Shown one piece after another: positions 25,004-34,471 of a DNA stretch of 64,000 bases. The position numbers and the translations under genes are program-made. This stretch comes from Pseudotabrizicola formosa (GTDB taxonomy: Bacteria; Pseudomonadota; Alphaproteobacteria; Rhodobacterales; Rhodobacteraceae). The stretch lies in assembly GCF_002900965.1 (NCBI RefSeq), contig NZ_PJOM01000002.1, positions 186,001 through 250,000 of the forward strand, written 5' to 3'. The notes under the pieces were generated by a model. The model did not search any database. It had not been told where the DNA came from and saw only the letters and a program-made list of their open reading frames with translations. Within the stretch, counting starts at the first letter, position 1. The number at the start of each line of letters is the position of its first letter.

Positions 25004-26038
25004 TCACAAAGCGGTCTGTGTCGCCGGATCAAACCAGCGGATGCGATCGGGGGCAGGGGCGAAATGCAGCAGGTCACCGGGGGCGGGCAGCAGGGTGCTG
25101 TCCAGAATGGCGCGGAACGGCTGGCCCGCCACCGAGGCGGTGATCAAGGTATGGGGCCCAAGCGGTTCCACCACCCGCACCTCGGCGGGCAGGCCGGTAT
25201 CGCCGGGGTGCAGATCCTCGGGACGGATGGCAAATTCCGCCGCCGCCGCCACCGGCCCGTCAAACATCTGCCCCGCGACCTGCCATTTGCCGGGGCCTGC
25301 GGGCGTGGCGGCCAGAAAGTTCATCGGCGGATTGCCAATGAAGCTGCCAACAAAGCGCGCGGCGGGGTTGCGGTAGACTTCCACCGGGTTGGCCGCCTGC
25401 ACGATCCGCCCGCCGTTCATCACGCTGATACGGTCGGCCAAAGACATCGCCTCCACCTGATCATGGGTCACATAGATCGTGGTGGTCTTGCTTTCGGCCA
25501 GCACGCCCTTCAGCTCTGCCCGCATCTCAAGGCGCAGCAGCGCATCGAGGTTTGACAAAGGCTCGTCCATCAAGATCACATCCGGCTCCATCGCCAGTGC
25601 GCGCGCCACCGCCACCCGCTGGCGCTGCCCGCCCGACAATTCGCCGGAATAGCGCTTCAGCAGCTGTTCGATATGCATCAACTCGGCGGTGCGCGTGACG
25701 CGCCGCGTCACCTCGGCCTGATCCATCTTCTTCATCCGCAACCCGAAGGCGATGTTTTCAAACACCGTCAGATGCGGGAACACCGCATAGTTCTGGAACA
25801 CCATCGCAATGCCCCGCTCGCGCGGGGGCAGATGGTCCACCCGTCGCCCGCCGATCCAGACCTCTCCGGTGGTCGGCGTCTCCAGCCCGGCGATGATGCG
25901 CAGCAATGTGGTCTTGCCGCAGCCCGACGCGCCCAGAAGCACCATGAATTCCTGATCGGCAATCGTCAGATCCACCGAATGCAGCGCGGTGAAACTGCCA
26001 AATGTCTTGGCGACCTGCTTGATTTCAATAACGGCCAT
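25004..26038 (-). CDS. Sugar ABC transporter ATP-binding protein (UgpC/MalK type)
   Basis: A 344-residue ATPase for the two permeases encoded just upstream. Walker A is GASGCGKTTL, the Q-loop lies in FQNYAVFPHLTV, the signature is LSGGQRQRVAVARAL, Walker B is VILMDEPLSNLD, and the H-loop is YVTHDQVEAM. The C-terminal ~110 residues form a TOBE domain (NPPMNFLAATP; FAIRPEDLHPGD), as in MalK-type proteins. The ATG at 26038 has AAGGGGG five bases upstream and begins the first strand (MAVIEIKQVAKTFG). It is the fourth transport gene of the lacI operon, 10 bp after the MalG-type permease. Confidence 0.95.
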   Translation of the reverse strand: MAVIEIKQVAKTFGSFTALHSVDLTIADQEFMVLLGASGCGKTTLLRIIAGLETPTTGEVWIGGRRVDHLPPRERGIAMVFQNYAVFPHLTVFENIAFGLRMKKMDQAEVTRRVTRTAELMHIEQLLKRYSGELSGGQRQRVAVARALAMEPDVILMDEPLSNLDALLRLEMRAELKGVLAESKTTTIYVTHDQVEAMSLADRISVMNGGRIVQAANPVEVYRNPAARFVGSFIGNPPMNFLAATPAGPGKWQVAGQMFDGPVAAAAEFAIRPEDLHPGDTGLPAEVRVVEPLGPHTLITASVAGQPFRAILDSTLLPAPGDLLHFAPAPDRIRWFDPATQTAL

Positions 26039-26048
26039 AAGACCCCCT

Positions 26049-26867
26049 TTAACGATTGGCGATGCCCCACATCGCGAACAGGTATTTGCGCACGGCAAAG
26101 ATGAAGAACAGCGCCGGCAGCACCAGCGCCGCCCCGCCCGCGAATTTCAGCGGCAGGGGTGACACGTCGAGCGATTGCAGCAAAAACGCCGTCAGCGTGC
26201 GGTTTTCCACCGTCAGCACGGCCGCCGCAAAGACCTCGTTCCAGCTGATGACAAAGGCAAACACGGCGGACGCCGCAATCCCCGGCGCCGCCAGCGGCAG
26301 GATCACCTTGATGAAGGCCTGCACCCGGTTGCAGCCCAGCGTCCAGGCCGCCTCTTCCAGTTCCAGCGGAATGCCGGAAAACAGCGAATAGGTGATCAGC
26401 ACCGCAAAGGGCAGCGCCAACGTGGTATGCACCAGCGCCAGCCCCAGAATGGTATCGTCCAGCCCGGTGCGGATGAACATCACCGCCAAAGGCAGCGCCA
26501 GAAGCGGCAGCGGAAAGGCCCGCGTCATCACCACCAGAAAGCGGAACAGCTCCTTGCCCGGAAAATCAAACCGCGACAGCGCATAGCCCGCCGGCGCGCC
26601 CACCCCGATGGACAGCACCATCGTCACCGCCGCCACCCGCACCGAATTCCACAGCGCGTCGATCACGCCCGAAAACCCGAAAAAGAACGACAGCGACGCA
26701 AGATCAAAAGATGGGATGAACCGCTTGGGGAACCCCGTCACCTCGGCGGGCGCCGACAGGGCGTTGACGAACAACAGCCAGATCGGCAGCAGCACCCACA
26801 GGATCAGCAGGGCAACCCCTGCCACAAACACACGGTTGCCCGCGCGACGAACGGAAGGGGCGCTCAT
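26049..26867 (-). CDS. Sugar ABC transporter permease, MalG type
   Basis: A 272-residue CUT1 permease with six membrane helices. The EAA loop that docks on the ATPase is visible as ELEEAAWTLGCNRVQAFIKVILPLAAPGI. The N-terminal helix (VFVAGVALLILWVLLPIWLLFVNAL) precedes a periplasmic stretch with GFPKRFIPSFD. Start and stop overlaps (ATGA with the MalF-type gene; 10 bp before the ATPase) show operon membership. The residue FAMWGIANR at the C-terminus is short, as usual for MalG homologues. Confidence 0.95.
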   Translation of the reverse strand: MSAPSVRRAGNRVFVAGVALLILWVLLPIWLLFVNALSAPAEVTGFPKRFIPSFDLASLSFFFGFSGVIDALWNSVRVAAVTMVLSIGVGAPAGYALSRFDFPGKELFRFLVVMTRAFPLPLLALPLAVMFIRTGLDDTILGLALVHTTLALPFAVLITYSLFSGIPLELEEAAWTLGCNRVQAFIKVILPLAAPGIAASAVFAFVISWNEVFAAAVLTVENRTLTAFLLQSLDVSPLPLKFAGGAALVLPALFFIFAVRKYLFAMWGIANR

Positions 26868-27706
26868 ACCCGTGCTCCTTTCGGGACATGCAGCAGCCGC
26901 AGGATCAGGATGGTGAAGGCCACCGACACCGCCAGGATGACCATGGCAAAGGCCGCCGCCACCCCGCGTTCCTGCATCTGGAACTGCCAGTGATAGGTTT
27001 CCGACATCAGCACCGGCAGCTGCGTGCCCCCCAGCGCCACGACCACGGCAAAGACTTCAAACGCAAGGATCACCCGCAAAATCAGCGCCGTCTGCAGGCT
27101 GGGCCGCAGCATCGGCAGCGTCACCCGCCGGAATTTCTGCCAGCGCGAGGCCCCGAACACATCCGCCGCCTCGCCATATTCCTTGGGGATCAGGCCCATG
27201 CCGGCGACAAGGATCACCATCATGATCGCCGTCGCGCGCCAGACCTCGGCCAGCACGATGGCGATAAAGATGATCCAGGTGTTCTGATAGCCCAAGAGCA
27301 AGATCGGCTGATCCACCACACCAAGCCCCACCAGAAGGCTGTTCAGGAACCCCGATTGTTCAAACACCGACAGCCAGATCAACCCCGCCGCCAGATCGGA
27401 AATGCCTAAGGGGATCGCGAAGATATACAGGATGGTGGACCGCCCGCGTTGCAGCTTGGTCACGATGCTGGCCATGGTCAGCGCCATCGCCAGCTGAATA
27501 GGCACCACCACCGCCGTCAGCAGCATGGTGTTCCAGAACGCGGTGCTGAATTTCCAGTGCCCTGCCATGCGGCTGAAATTCTCCAGCGTATAGACCCCGT
27601 TCCGCATCACGGAATCATGGGCGACCTGCACAAAGGGAAACAGGAAGAACAGGCACAAAAACGCCGTTGCGGGCAGCAGCAGCAGATAGGGAAGCAGACG
27701 CGGCAT
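26864..27706 (-). CDS. Sugar ABC transporter permease, MalF type
   Basis: A 280-residue CUT1 permease with six to seven membrane helices. LLPYLLLLPATAFLCLFFLFPFVQVAHDSV is the signal-anchor-like first helix. EYGEAADVFGASRWQKFRRVTLPMLRPSL is the EAA loop (slightly variant spacing but with the conserved G). The stop overlaps the next permease start (ATGA). A hairpin at 27740-27763 separates it from the binding-protein gene upstream. Substrate is unknown; the co-encoded glycosidase and deacetylase point to a glycoside. Confidence 0.95.
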   Translation of the reverse strand: MPRLLPYLLLLPATAFLCLFFLFPFVQVAHDSVMRNGVYTLENFSRMAGHWKFSTAFWNTMLLTAVVVPIQLAMALTMASIVTKLQRGRSTILYIFAIPLGISDLAAGLIWLSVFEQSGFLNSLLVGLGVVDQPILLLGYQNTWIIFIAIVLAEVWRATAIMMVILVAGMGLIPKEYGEAADVFGASRWQKFRRVTLPMLRPSLQTALILRVILAFEVFAVVVALGGTQLPVLMSETYHWQFQMQERGVAAAFAMVILAVSVAFTILILRLLHVPKGARV

Positions 27707-27739
27707 GGCCTTCGCCCCTTTCGGTCAGGTGGACTAGGT

Positions 27740-27763
27740 GGGGCGCAGCCACAGCCGCGCCCC
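27740..27763 (-). other. Intercistronic hairpin between binding-protein and permease genes
   Basis: GGGGCGC (27740-27746) pairs with GCGCCCC (27757-27763), 10-base loop, in the 64-bp gap of the sugar operon. Such hairpins often protect the binding-protein mRNA and lower downstream expression. Confidence 0.5.
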
Positions 27764-27770
27764 GACAGGC

Positions 27771-29036
27771 TCAGTTTACCGGGCAGGGGCCGTCCGAGGC
27801 CGCATCCGGGGCCCAGCACGGGGCATTCGCCTCGACCATCAGCGCGCGCAGCACCTCGGCCTGTTCGTCCAGCACGGTCGGAATATCCTGCCCTGCAAGG
27901 ATGATGCGCTCAAAGGTGTCGTTGTAGACCTGGTTGAACTGGCCGCCCTTGTCGCCCAACCCCATCGGCAGCAGCGCGGGCAGCGCATCGGGCGCACCCG
28001 TCATCGCCGCGATGGCCGGACCCGACGCCTTGACCGAAGCCGGCATGTCATCGGGCAATTCCGTCGCGATCACCGGAAAGAAATTGGTGGCGCGCAGCGT
28101 GGCGATCTGGGTTTCGGGCTTCATCATATGCGCGACCAGCGCCATCGACTGCTCCATATCCGGCGCGGTGCGCGGCACCGCAATGCCTGCAACAACCGGC
28201 ATGAAGGCGCGCCCCTTGGGGCCTGCCGGCGCCGGGAAGGCCACGAAATCATCAGGCCGCTGGTTGAACGCATCGGCGATCCGCGCCACATGGTCAAAGG
28301 CGATCCAGACCTCTTCTGTCACCAGCTGTTCCTGCATGAAGCCGTAATTGGTCGCCGCCGGATTGGTGTACTGCCACAAGTCGCGGAAGGTTTCCCAGGC
28401 CGTCACCGCCGCGTCCGACCGGAACTCCGTCACCGTCGATCCGGTATAGGCAGGCAGCAGGAAGCCCTGAAAGAACCGGTGCTTCAACCCCTGCGGCCCG
28501 GCGGGAAAGCCGAACTTCGGCCCGCCCGTCGCCTCGGCCGTGGCCCGGGCCCAGTCGATCAGCTGATCATAGCTCAACGCGTTGATATCGGCACCTTCGG
28601 GCAGGAACTCCAGCGCCTTTCGGTTGGCCACCATCAGATAGGTCGCCTGCATCCACGGGATATACTTCTGCTCATCCGTGCCCAATGCGCCCAGCTCCAT
28701 CATGGCCGGACCCACCGCCGCCGCATCAATGCCCGACAGATCCACCAGATCCGCGCCCAGCGACGACAGATCCCCGTGCAGCCCCCCCAGCACCGCAATC
28801 GTGCCGGACCCGGCCTGCAGCTCGGCCTGCATCCGTGTCAGCCACGGGCCTTCGTCCGAGGGCTGGTAATCCACCCCACCGGGAAAGCTTGCCAACACGT
28901 CATCGCGCATCTTCTGGCTTTCCTCGATCGGCTTGGCCTGTGTGGACCAGAACAGCGGTTCGGCCACCACCGGGCCCGCCAGTGCCGATACCGTTGCAGC
29001 CATCGCCGTCATGCGCCATTTCGTAAGCGTTTTCAT
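27771..29036 (-). CDS. Sugar ABC transporter substrate-binding protein
   Basis: A 421-residue periplasmic family 1 binding protein. The signal peptide is MKTLTKWRMTAMAATVSALAG with probable cleavage after VVA. The mature part has the MalE-like pattern: PLFWSTQAKPIEESQKMRDDVLASFPGGVDYQ, later YLMVANRKALEFLPEGAD, and FPVIATELPDD. The C-terminus has CWAPDAASDGPC, two cysteines that could form a disulfide. The ATG at 29036 has GGGAGGA upstream and overlaps the lacI stop (ATGA). The ligand is not evident by motif; the operon's glycosidase and deacetylase are the only clues. Confidence 0.93.
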   Translation of the reverse strand: MKTLTKWRMTAMAATVSALAGPVVAEPLFWSTQAKPIEESQKMRDDVLASFPGGVDYQPSDEGPWLTRMQAELQAGSGTIAVLGGLHGDLSSLGADLVDLSGIDAAAVGPAMMELGALGTDEQKYIPWMQATYLMVANRKALEFLPEGADINALSYDQLIDWARATAEATGGPKFGFPAGPQGLKHRFFQGFLLPAYTGSTVTEFRSDAAVTAWETFRDLWQYTNPAATNYGFMQEQLVTEEVWIAFDHVARIADAFNQRPDDFVAFPAPAGPKGRAFMPVVAGIAVPRTAPDMEQSMALVAHMMKPETQIATLRATNFFPVIATELPDDMPASVKASGPAIAAMTGAPDALPALLPMGLGDKGGQFNQVYNDTFERIILAGQDIPTVLDEQAEVLRALMVEANAPCWAPDAASDGPCPVN

Positions 29037-30100
29037 GGTCGTCCTCCCTGTTGCATCGTTCTTGTGGTCGTCCTGTGCGCCGGAGCCGGCCCGTGGCTGG
29101 CGCGCAGCACCAGCTTTGGCGGGATCAGCAAGGAGCGGCACTCCGCGTCCGGCTCCTTGATCCGCGCGATCAGCATCCGGCCGGTCTCGCGCGCAGAAGA
29201 ATAGGTGTCACTGTCAAAGGTGGTCAGCCCGGGCCGTGCCATGGCCGCCGAGCTGATGTTGTCATAACCGGTGACGCTCAGATCATCGGGCACCGACAGC
29301 GACAGGCTTTCCGCCACCTGCAACACCGTCAGCGCCAGCGAGTCGAACAAGGCGATCACCGCCGTGGGCCGTGGCCTCCGCAGCAGCAGATCCTGAACCA
29401 CCTGCTGCCGCCGGGCCGGGTCGTAGCGCGGCGCGGTGGCATAGGTCAGCGTCACCTCCGGATCGGCCCGACGCTCTATCGCCTGCACGACACCTTGGGT
29501 CCGGTGATGGCGAAAGGTCATCGGCTCATCAATCGTCAGCAAGGCAAAGCGCCGGTGTCCCAGCGCATAGAGCAGATCAAACGCTGCGCCAAAAGCCGCC
29601 GTGCCATCGGTGTCGACCCAGTTATAGGAGAAGGCGTCGGACAGCACCCGCCCGTGTGTGACAAAAGGAAAGCCCGTCGACATCAGATAATCGACGCGCG
29701 GGTCCACCTCCGACGTGCGGCCCAGAACCAACCCGTCGGCCCGGCGTGAGGTCACGATATTGCGGATCACCGACAGCTCTGACTGGCCTTGCGGGATTGC
29801 CGCCAGAAACATGTCTACACCGCCTTCGGCCAGACCTTGCCCCAGACCCTGAATGTAATCGCCCAGATAACTGTCTTCGCGGCCATAGCCGGGGTCGGTC
29901 AGCACCAGCCCGGCAAAGCCCGAACTGCGCCCGCCCACCAGCGACTGCGCCGCGCGGTTGGGCGCATACCCCAACTCTTCGGCGGACGCCTGAACCCGCG
30001 CCCGGGTGGCTTCGGGGATACGCGCATGTCCGGCCAAGGCACGCGACACGGTCGAGGCCGACAGCCCCAACGCCCGCGCGATATCCTTGATCGTCGCCAT
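29033..30100 (-). CDS. LacI-family transcriptional repressor
   Basis: A 355-residue LacI/GalR regulator. The N-terminal HTH (residues 2-25: TIKDIARALGLSASTVSRALAG) and hinge (NRAAQSLVGGRSS) are intact. The remainder is a periplasmic-binding-protein-like sugar sensor, for example GYDNISSAAMARPGLTTFD. It is the first gene of the operon, overlapping the binding-protein gene by four bases. It very likely represses the whole set through the perfect palindrome at 30155-30172, which is 55-72 bp upstream of its start. The inducer should be the imported glycoside or a product of it. Confidence 0.95.
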   Translation of the reverse strand: MATIKDIARALGLSASTVSRALAGHARIPEATRARVQASAEELGYAPNRAAQSLVGGRSSGFAGLVLTDPGYGREDSYLGDYIQGLGQGLAEGGVDMFLAAIPQGQSELSVIRNIVTSRRADGLVLGRTSEVDPRVDYLMSTGFPFVTHGRVLSDAFSYNWVDTDGTAAFGAAFDLLYALGHRRFALLTIDEPMTFRHHRTQGVVQAIERRADPEVTLTYATAPRYDPARRQQVVQDLLLRRPRPTAVIALFDSLALTVLQVAESLSLSVPDDLSVTGYDNISSAAMARPGLTTFDSDTYSSARETGRMLIARIKEPDAECRSLLIPPKLVLRASHGPAPAHRTTTRTMQQGGRP

Positions 30101-30154
30101 GCCAAGCCCCCTCCCAGTTGCTTATCGCAGAAAGTCTAGCAGCAGAATCGCGTC

Positions 30155-30172
30155 TGCGCAAACGTTTGCGCA
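30155..30172. promoter_or_regulatory. LacI-type operator of the sugar-importer operon
   Basis: TGCGCAAACGTTTGCGCA is a perfect 18-bp palindrome with the central CG typical of LacI-family operators. It lies upstream of the autogenous lacI gene. Confidence 0.85.
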
Positions 30173-30457
30173 AGATTTTTTTGGCCAATGAAACGGCAAG
30201 GGAAGGCCCTCCGAAAAGGGCCGGTGCGCGGGGGGGGATATTGAAGGGCGCTTGTGCCGACAGGCCCGCCCCTGTCCCGGGGCGGGGGATGGCGGCCGCG
30301 CCGGCACGTCATAGGGCAAGGCGGGCAGCAGCGGGCTATGTCGCCGCGGGAACCTGTCAGGCAACCGCCGGGCTCATGCCGCCCGGCCAGACCCTTTGAT
30401 GCAAGACAAGATCATCCGCTGCACCCGAGCAAAAGCCCTCGTGCCAGAACGGCGGCT
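30173..30457. other. Non-coding interval between the lacI operator and pyrG
   Basis: Together with the lacI promoter this makes a 357-bp gap. I see no gene in it. It holds hairpins GGCCCT-CCGAAA-AGGGCC (30205-30222) and CCCGCCCC-TGTCCC-GGGGCGGG (30265-30286). These could end read-through from pyrG or belong to an intergenic repeat (a GATATT next to a G-run at 30231-30242 resembles the reversed core of repeats A-C). Confidence 0.4.
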
Positions 30458-32101
30458 TTAAACCAGCCGCTCCACCTCTTTGGCGGCGCGCACAAAATCG
30501 GCGAACAGCGGATGGGGGGAGAAGGGCTTTGACTTCAGCTCCGGGTGGAACTGGACCCCGATAAACCACGGATGGTCTTTGACCTCGACGATCTCGGGCA
30601 GCTTGCCATCGGGTGACATGCCCGAAAAGGTCAGGCCACAGGCTTCCAGCTGCTCCCGATACTTGACGTCAACCTCATAGCGGTGGCGGTGCCGTTCCTC
30701 GATCACCGTGCCACCATAGACCTCGGCCACGCGGCTGCCGACCTTCAGATTGGCGGTATAGGCCCCCAGCCGCATGGTGCCGCCCTTGGCATCATCCGCC
30801 TTGCGCCGCACCGTATGGTTGCCCTGCACCCATTCCTTCAGATGATACACCACCGGGGTAAAGCGCTTCGCCTTGGCCTCATGGTCGAATTCTTCTGATC
30901 CGGCATTGGGCAGGCCCGCCAGATTGCGCGCCGATTCAATCACCGCCATCTGCATGCCAAGACAGATGCCCAGATAGGGAATCTTGCGCTCGCGCGCGAA
31001 TTGCGCCGCCTTGATCTTGCCTTCGGTCCCCCGCTCGCCAAAGCCGCCCGGCACCAGAATGGCGTGGAAATCCTGCAAATAGGGGGCGGGGTCCTCATGC
31101 TCGAAGATCTCGGCGTCGATCCATTCCGCCTTGACCCGCGTGCGGTTCGCCATGCCGCCATGGGTCAGCGCCTCGGCAATCGACTTATAGGCGTCTTCCA
31201 GCTGGGTATACTTGCCGACAATCGCCACCCGCACCATGCCTTCGGCATTGGTCAGCCGGTCCATCACATCTTCCCAGCGGGTCAGGTTCGGCTTGGGCGC
31301 GGGCGAAATGCCGAACGCATCCAGCACCGCCTGATCAAGCCCGGCCCGGTGATAGGCCAGCGGGGCCTCGTAGATCGTTTTCAGGTCATAGGCCGGGATC
31401 ACATGCTCTTTGCGCACGTTGCAGAACAGCGCAATCTTTTCGCGCTCCTTGTCGGGAATCGGGTGTTCCGACCGGCAGACCAGCACATCGGGGGCCAGAC
31501 CGATGCTCTGCAATTCCTTGACCGAATGCTGCGTCGGCTTGGTCTTCAACTCGCCGCTGGCCGCCAGATAGGGCAGCAGCGTCAGGTGCATCAGGATCGA
31601 CTGGCCTCTGGGCCGTTCATGAATGAACTGGCGGATGGCTTCAAAGAACGGCAGCCCTTCGATATCGCCGACCGTGCCGCCGATCTCGCACAGCATGAAA
31701 TCCACCTCATCCGCGCCGATGCGCAGGAAATCCTTGATCTCATTGGTGACATGGGGAATGACCTGAATGGTCTTGCCCAGATAATCGCCGCGCCGTTCCT
31801 TCTCCAGCACGTTGGAATAGATCCGGCCCGAGGAAATCGAGTCGGTCGCCCGGGCATGCACGCCGGTAAACCGTTCGTAATGGCCAAGGTCCAGATCGGT
31901 TTCGGCCCCGTCATCGGTGACAAACACCTCACCATGTTCAAACGGTGACATCGTTCCGGGATCGACGTTCAGATAGGGGTCCAGCTTGCGCAGGCGCACC
32001 GTGTAGCCCCGCGCCTGCAACAGCGCCCCAAGCGCGGCAGATGCCAGACCCTTGCCAAGCGATGACACAACGCCGCCAGTGATGAAAATATAGCGTGCCA
32101 T
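30458..32101 (-). CDS. pyrG: CTP synthase
   Basis: A 547-residue CTP synthase that aminates UTP to CTP with glutamine. The N-terminal synthetase domain opens [33 protein letters not shown] with the ATP/UTP site. The C-terminal class I glutaminase domain has [36 protein letters not shown] (nucleophile Cys in GICLGMQ) and a later VQFHPELKS. The ATG at 32101 begins the family-standard start; the upstream frame is spurious. It lies 159 bp downstream of secG on the same strand. Length is normal and all key motifs are intact. Confidence 0.97.
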   Translation of the reverse strand: MARYIFITGGVVSSLGKGLASAALGALLQARGYTVRLRKLDPYLNVDPGTMSPFEHGEVFVTDDGAETDLDLGHYERFTGVHARATDSISSGRIYSNVLEKERRGDYLGKTIQVIPHVTNEIKDFLRIGADEVDFMLCEIGGTVGDIEGLPFFEAIRQFIHERPRGQSILMHLTLLPYLAASGELKTKPTQHSVKELQSIGLAPDVLVCRSEHPIPDKEREKIALFCNVRKEHVIPAYDLKTIYEAPLAYHRAGLDQAVLDAFGISPAPKPNLTRWEDVMDRLTNAEGMVRVAIVGKYTQLEDAYKSIAEALTHGGMANRTRVKAEWIDAEIFEHEDPAPYLQDFHAILVPGGFGERGTEGKIKAAQFARERKIPYLGICLGMQMAVIESARNLAGLPNAGSEEFDHEAKAKRFTPVVYHLKEWVQGNHTVRRKADDAKGGTMRLGAYTANLKVGSRVAEVYGGTVIEERHRHRYEVDVKYREQLEACGLTFSGMSPDGKLPEIVEVKDHPWFIGVQFHPELKSKPFSPHPLFADFVRAAKEVERLV

Positions 32102-32260
32102 GTGCGGCCCCCGTGTTGTTCTTCGCTGTAATTCGTTGCGATTCGATGAATGGGAATCGCAGCACCACGGGACCAAAGCCTTATCCTAGCCAACAGTCCT
32201 TTGCAACAGCACCGCTAGATGCTGTTTTGTCAGGTCGGCCTGCGACAAGAGATGGTGGTA

Positions 32261-32620
32261 TCAGTTGTCGGCGCGGGGCGGGGCCAGCGGCGCATCGGTC
32301 GGGGCAGGGGGCAGCAGGTCACTGCCGCTTGGGACCACCGGCACATCAGGCCGCGCCGAAGGCGCACCGATCTGATCCACCACCGAATTCGATCCCGCCT
32401 GTCGCGCGGCCAGCACCGTCAGGGTGATCGAGGTGCAGATGAACAGAATGGCCAGAATCCAGGTCACCTTGCCAAGCGCGGTTGCCGCAGCCCGGCCCGA
32501 CATCGCGCCACCGCCGCCACCACCCATGCCAAGGCCGCCACCTTCGGACCTTTGCAGCAGGACCACGCCCACCAACAGGAGGGCGAGGACAAGGTGGATG
32601 GCAAGAATGACGTTTTCCAT
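32261..32620 (-). CDS. secG: Preprotein translocase subunit SecG
   Basis: A 119-residue SecG, the small auxiliary subunit of the SecYEG channel. Two membrane helices are clear (residues 1-22 [22 protein letters not shown] and 52-72 [21 protein letters not shown]). They flank the conserved cytoplasmic loop [23 protein letters not shown]-terminal Pro/Ala/Asp-rich tail (~45 residues) is an alphaproteobacterial extension of unknown use. It is divergent from purA and upstream of pyrG on the same strand. Confidence 0.95.
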   Translation of the reverse strand: MENVILAIHLVLALLLVGVVLLQRSEGGGLGMGGGGGGAMSGRAAATALGKVTWILAILFICTSITLTVLAARQAGSNSVVDQIGAPSARPDVPVVPSGSDLLPPAPTDAPLAPPRADN

Positions 32621-32832
32621 GGGCGTTCCCGAAGCTGACGCGCCTATCTAGGCTGATGGGGGGCGGCGCGCAACCCCTTGACGGTCGGTGCAGGCGGAAC
32701 GCCCGATGCCGCCCCCTCCTGCGGCGAGGCTGGCTGAAAATGCTCCGCCCACCCAGGCATGGGCATTTCCCTGTTTCCCTGCGCGGGCCTTCCGTCTATA
32801 GCACAGACGGTTTTGGAACCGAGGAGATCAGC

Positions 32833-34125
32833 ATGGCCAATGTGGTTGTCGTGGGCGCCCAATGGGGCGACGAGGGCAAGGGCAAGATTGTGGACTGGCT
32901 GTCCGAACGCGCCGACATCGTCGCGCGCTTTCAGGGCGGGCACAATGCGGGCCATACGCTGGTCATTGATGGCAAGGTCTACAAGCTGTCCTTGCTGCCC
33001 TCGGGCATCGTGCGCGGCGGCAAGCTGAGCGTCATCGGCAATGGCGTGGTGCTCGACCCCTGGCATCTGGTGACGGAAATCGCCAAGCTGCGCGATCAGG
33101 GCGTCGATATCTCGCCCGAAAACCTGCTGGTGGCCGAGAATGCGCCGCTGATCCTGCCGCTGCATGGCGAGCTGGACCGCGCCCGCGAAGGCTCGGTCGG
33201 GGTGGCCAAGATCGGCACCACCGGGCGCGGCATTGGCCCCGCCTATGAGGATAAAGTGGGTCGTCGCGCCATCCGCGTGGCCGATCTGGCCGATGCGGCC
33301 ACGCTGGAGCTGCGGGTGGACCGCTTGCTGGCCCATCACGACGCCCTGCGCCGTGGTCTGGGGATGGAGCCGGTGGACCGCGCCGCCCTGATTGCCCTTC
33401 TGCACGAGATTGCGCCGCAGGTGCTGCCCTATGCCGCCCCGGTCTGGAAGGTGATGAACGAGTCGCGCCGCGCCGGAAAGCGCATCCTGTTTGAGGGCGC
33501 ACAGGGCGCCCTTCTGGACATCGACTTCGGCACCTATCCCTTTGTCACCTCGTCCAACGTGATTGCGGGGCAGGCGGCCACCGGCGTGGGCCTTGGCCCC
33601 ACCGCCATCGATTTCGTGCTGGGCATCGTCAAGGCCTATACCACCCGCGTCGGCGAAGGCCCGTTCCCGGCGGAACTGTTTGATGCCGACGGCGAACGTC
33701 TGGGCGAGCGCGGCCATGAATTCGGCACCGTCACCGGGCGCAAGCGCCGCTGTGGCTGGTTCGATGCGGTCCTGGTCCGCCAGACCTGCGCCACCTCCGG
33801 CGTCTCTGGCATCGCGCTGACCAAGCTCGATGTGCTTGACGGGTTCAAGACGCTGAAGATCTGTGTCGGCTATGATCTTGACGGCACACGGCTCGATTAT
33901 CTGCCGACCGCCGCCGATCAGCAGGCGCGCTGCACCCCGATCTATGAAGAAATGGAAGGCTGGTCCGAGTCGACCGCCGGGGCACGGTCTTGGGCGCAGC
34001 TCCCCGGTGCCGCAATCAAATACGTGCGGCGGATCGAGGAATTGATCCAGTGCCCGGTCGCGCTACTCTCTACCTCGCCCGAGCGGGATGACACCATTCT
34101 GGTGACCGATCCCTTCGCAGACTGA
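32833..34125 (+). CDS. purA: Adenylosuccinate synthetase
   Basis: A 430-residue PurA that joins IMP and aspartate using GTP, the first step of AMP synthesis. N-terminal [23 protein letters not shown] has the GTP-binding GDEGKGK loop, followed by [28 protein letters not shown] and the later [10 protein letters not shown] and [13 protein letters not shown] motifs are in place. The ATG at 32833 follows GAGGAGATC. It is followed after 29 bp by a DUF2842 gene, a conserved pairing in this order. All family hallmarks are intact. Confidence 0.97.
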   Translation: MANVVVVGAQWGDEGKGKIVDWLSERADIVARFQGGHNAGHTLVIDGKVYKLSLLPSGIVRGGKLSVIGNGVVLDPWHLVTEIAKLRDQGVDISPENLLVAENAPLILPLHGELDRAREGSVGVAKIGTTGRGIGPAYEDKVGRRAIRVADLADAATLELRVDRLLAHHDALRRGLGMEPVDRAALIALLHEIAPQVLPYAAPVWKVMNESRRAGKRILFEGAQGALLDIDFGTYPFVTSSNVIAGQAATGVGLGPTAIDFVLGIVKAYTTRVGEGPFPAELFDADGERLGERGHEFGTVTGRKRRCGWFDAVLVRQTCATSGVSGIALTKLDVLDGFKTLKICVGYDLDGTRLDYLPTAADQQARCTPIYEEMEGWSESTAGARSWAQLPGAAIKYVRRIEELIQCPVALLSTSPERDDTILVTDPFAD

Positions 34126-34154
34126 CGGGCGGCTCTGAACCGGATGAGGATGGC

Positions 34155-34397
34155 ATGGCACTGAGTTACAAGGCACGGCGGCGGTTGTCTTTGCTGGTTC
34201 TGCTGGTGGGCCTGCCCGCCTATGTCGTGGTGGCGGTCAGTCTGGTCAACTGGATGGACCGCCCCTCCATTCTGGTCGAGCTTGGCATCTATGTCGGGCT
34301 TGGGATGCTGTGGATCTTGCCGCTGCGCCCGGTGTTCATGGGCGTGGGGCAGCCAGACCCCGATGCCGCCCCACCGCAAGACGACCGGCGCGACTGA
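34155..34397 (+). CDS. DUF2842 family small membrane protein
   Basis: An 80-residue protein of the DUF2842 family, function unknown. Two membrane helices are apparent (residues ~11-31 LSLLVLLVGLPAYVVVAVSLV and ~43-62 ELGIYVGLGMLWILPLRPVF), with a basic N-terminus (YKARRRLS) and an acidic tail. It follows purA by 29 bp and is presumably co-transcribed. Confidence 0.87.
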   Translation: MALSYKARRRLSLLVLLVGLPAYVVVAVSLVNWMDRPSILVELGIYVGLGMLWILPLRPVFMGVGQPDPDAAPPQDDRRD

Positions 34398-34471
34398 ATC
34401 GGTTGTGAAACAGACAAGCGGGCTGCACCGGATGCAGCCCGCTTGTGTGGTCTTGCCGGTGGCCTGCGCCG

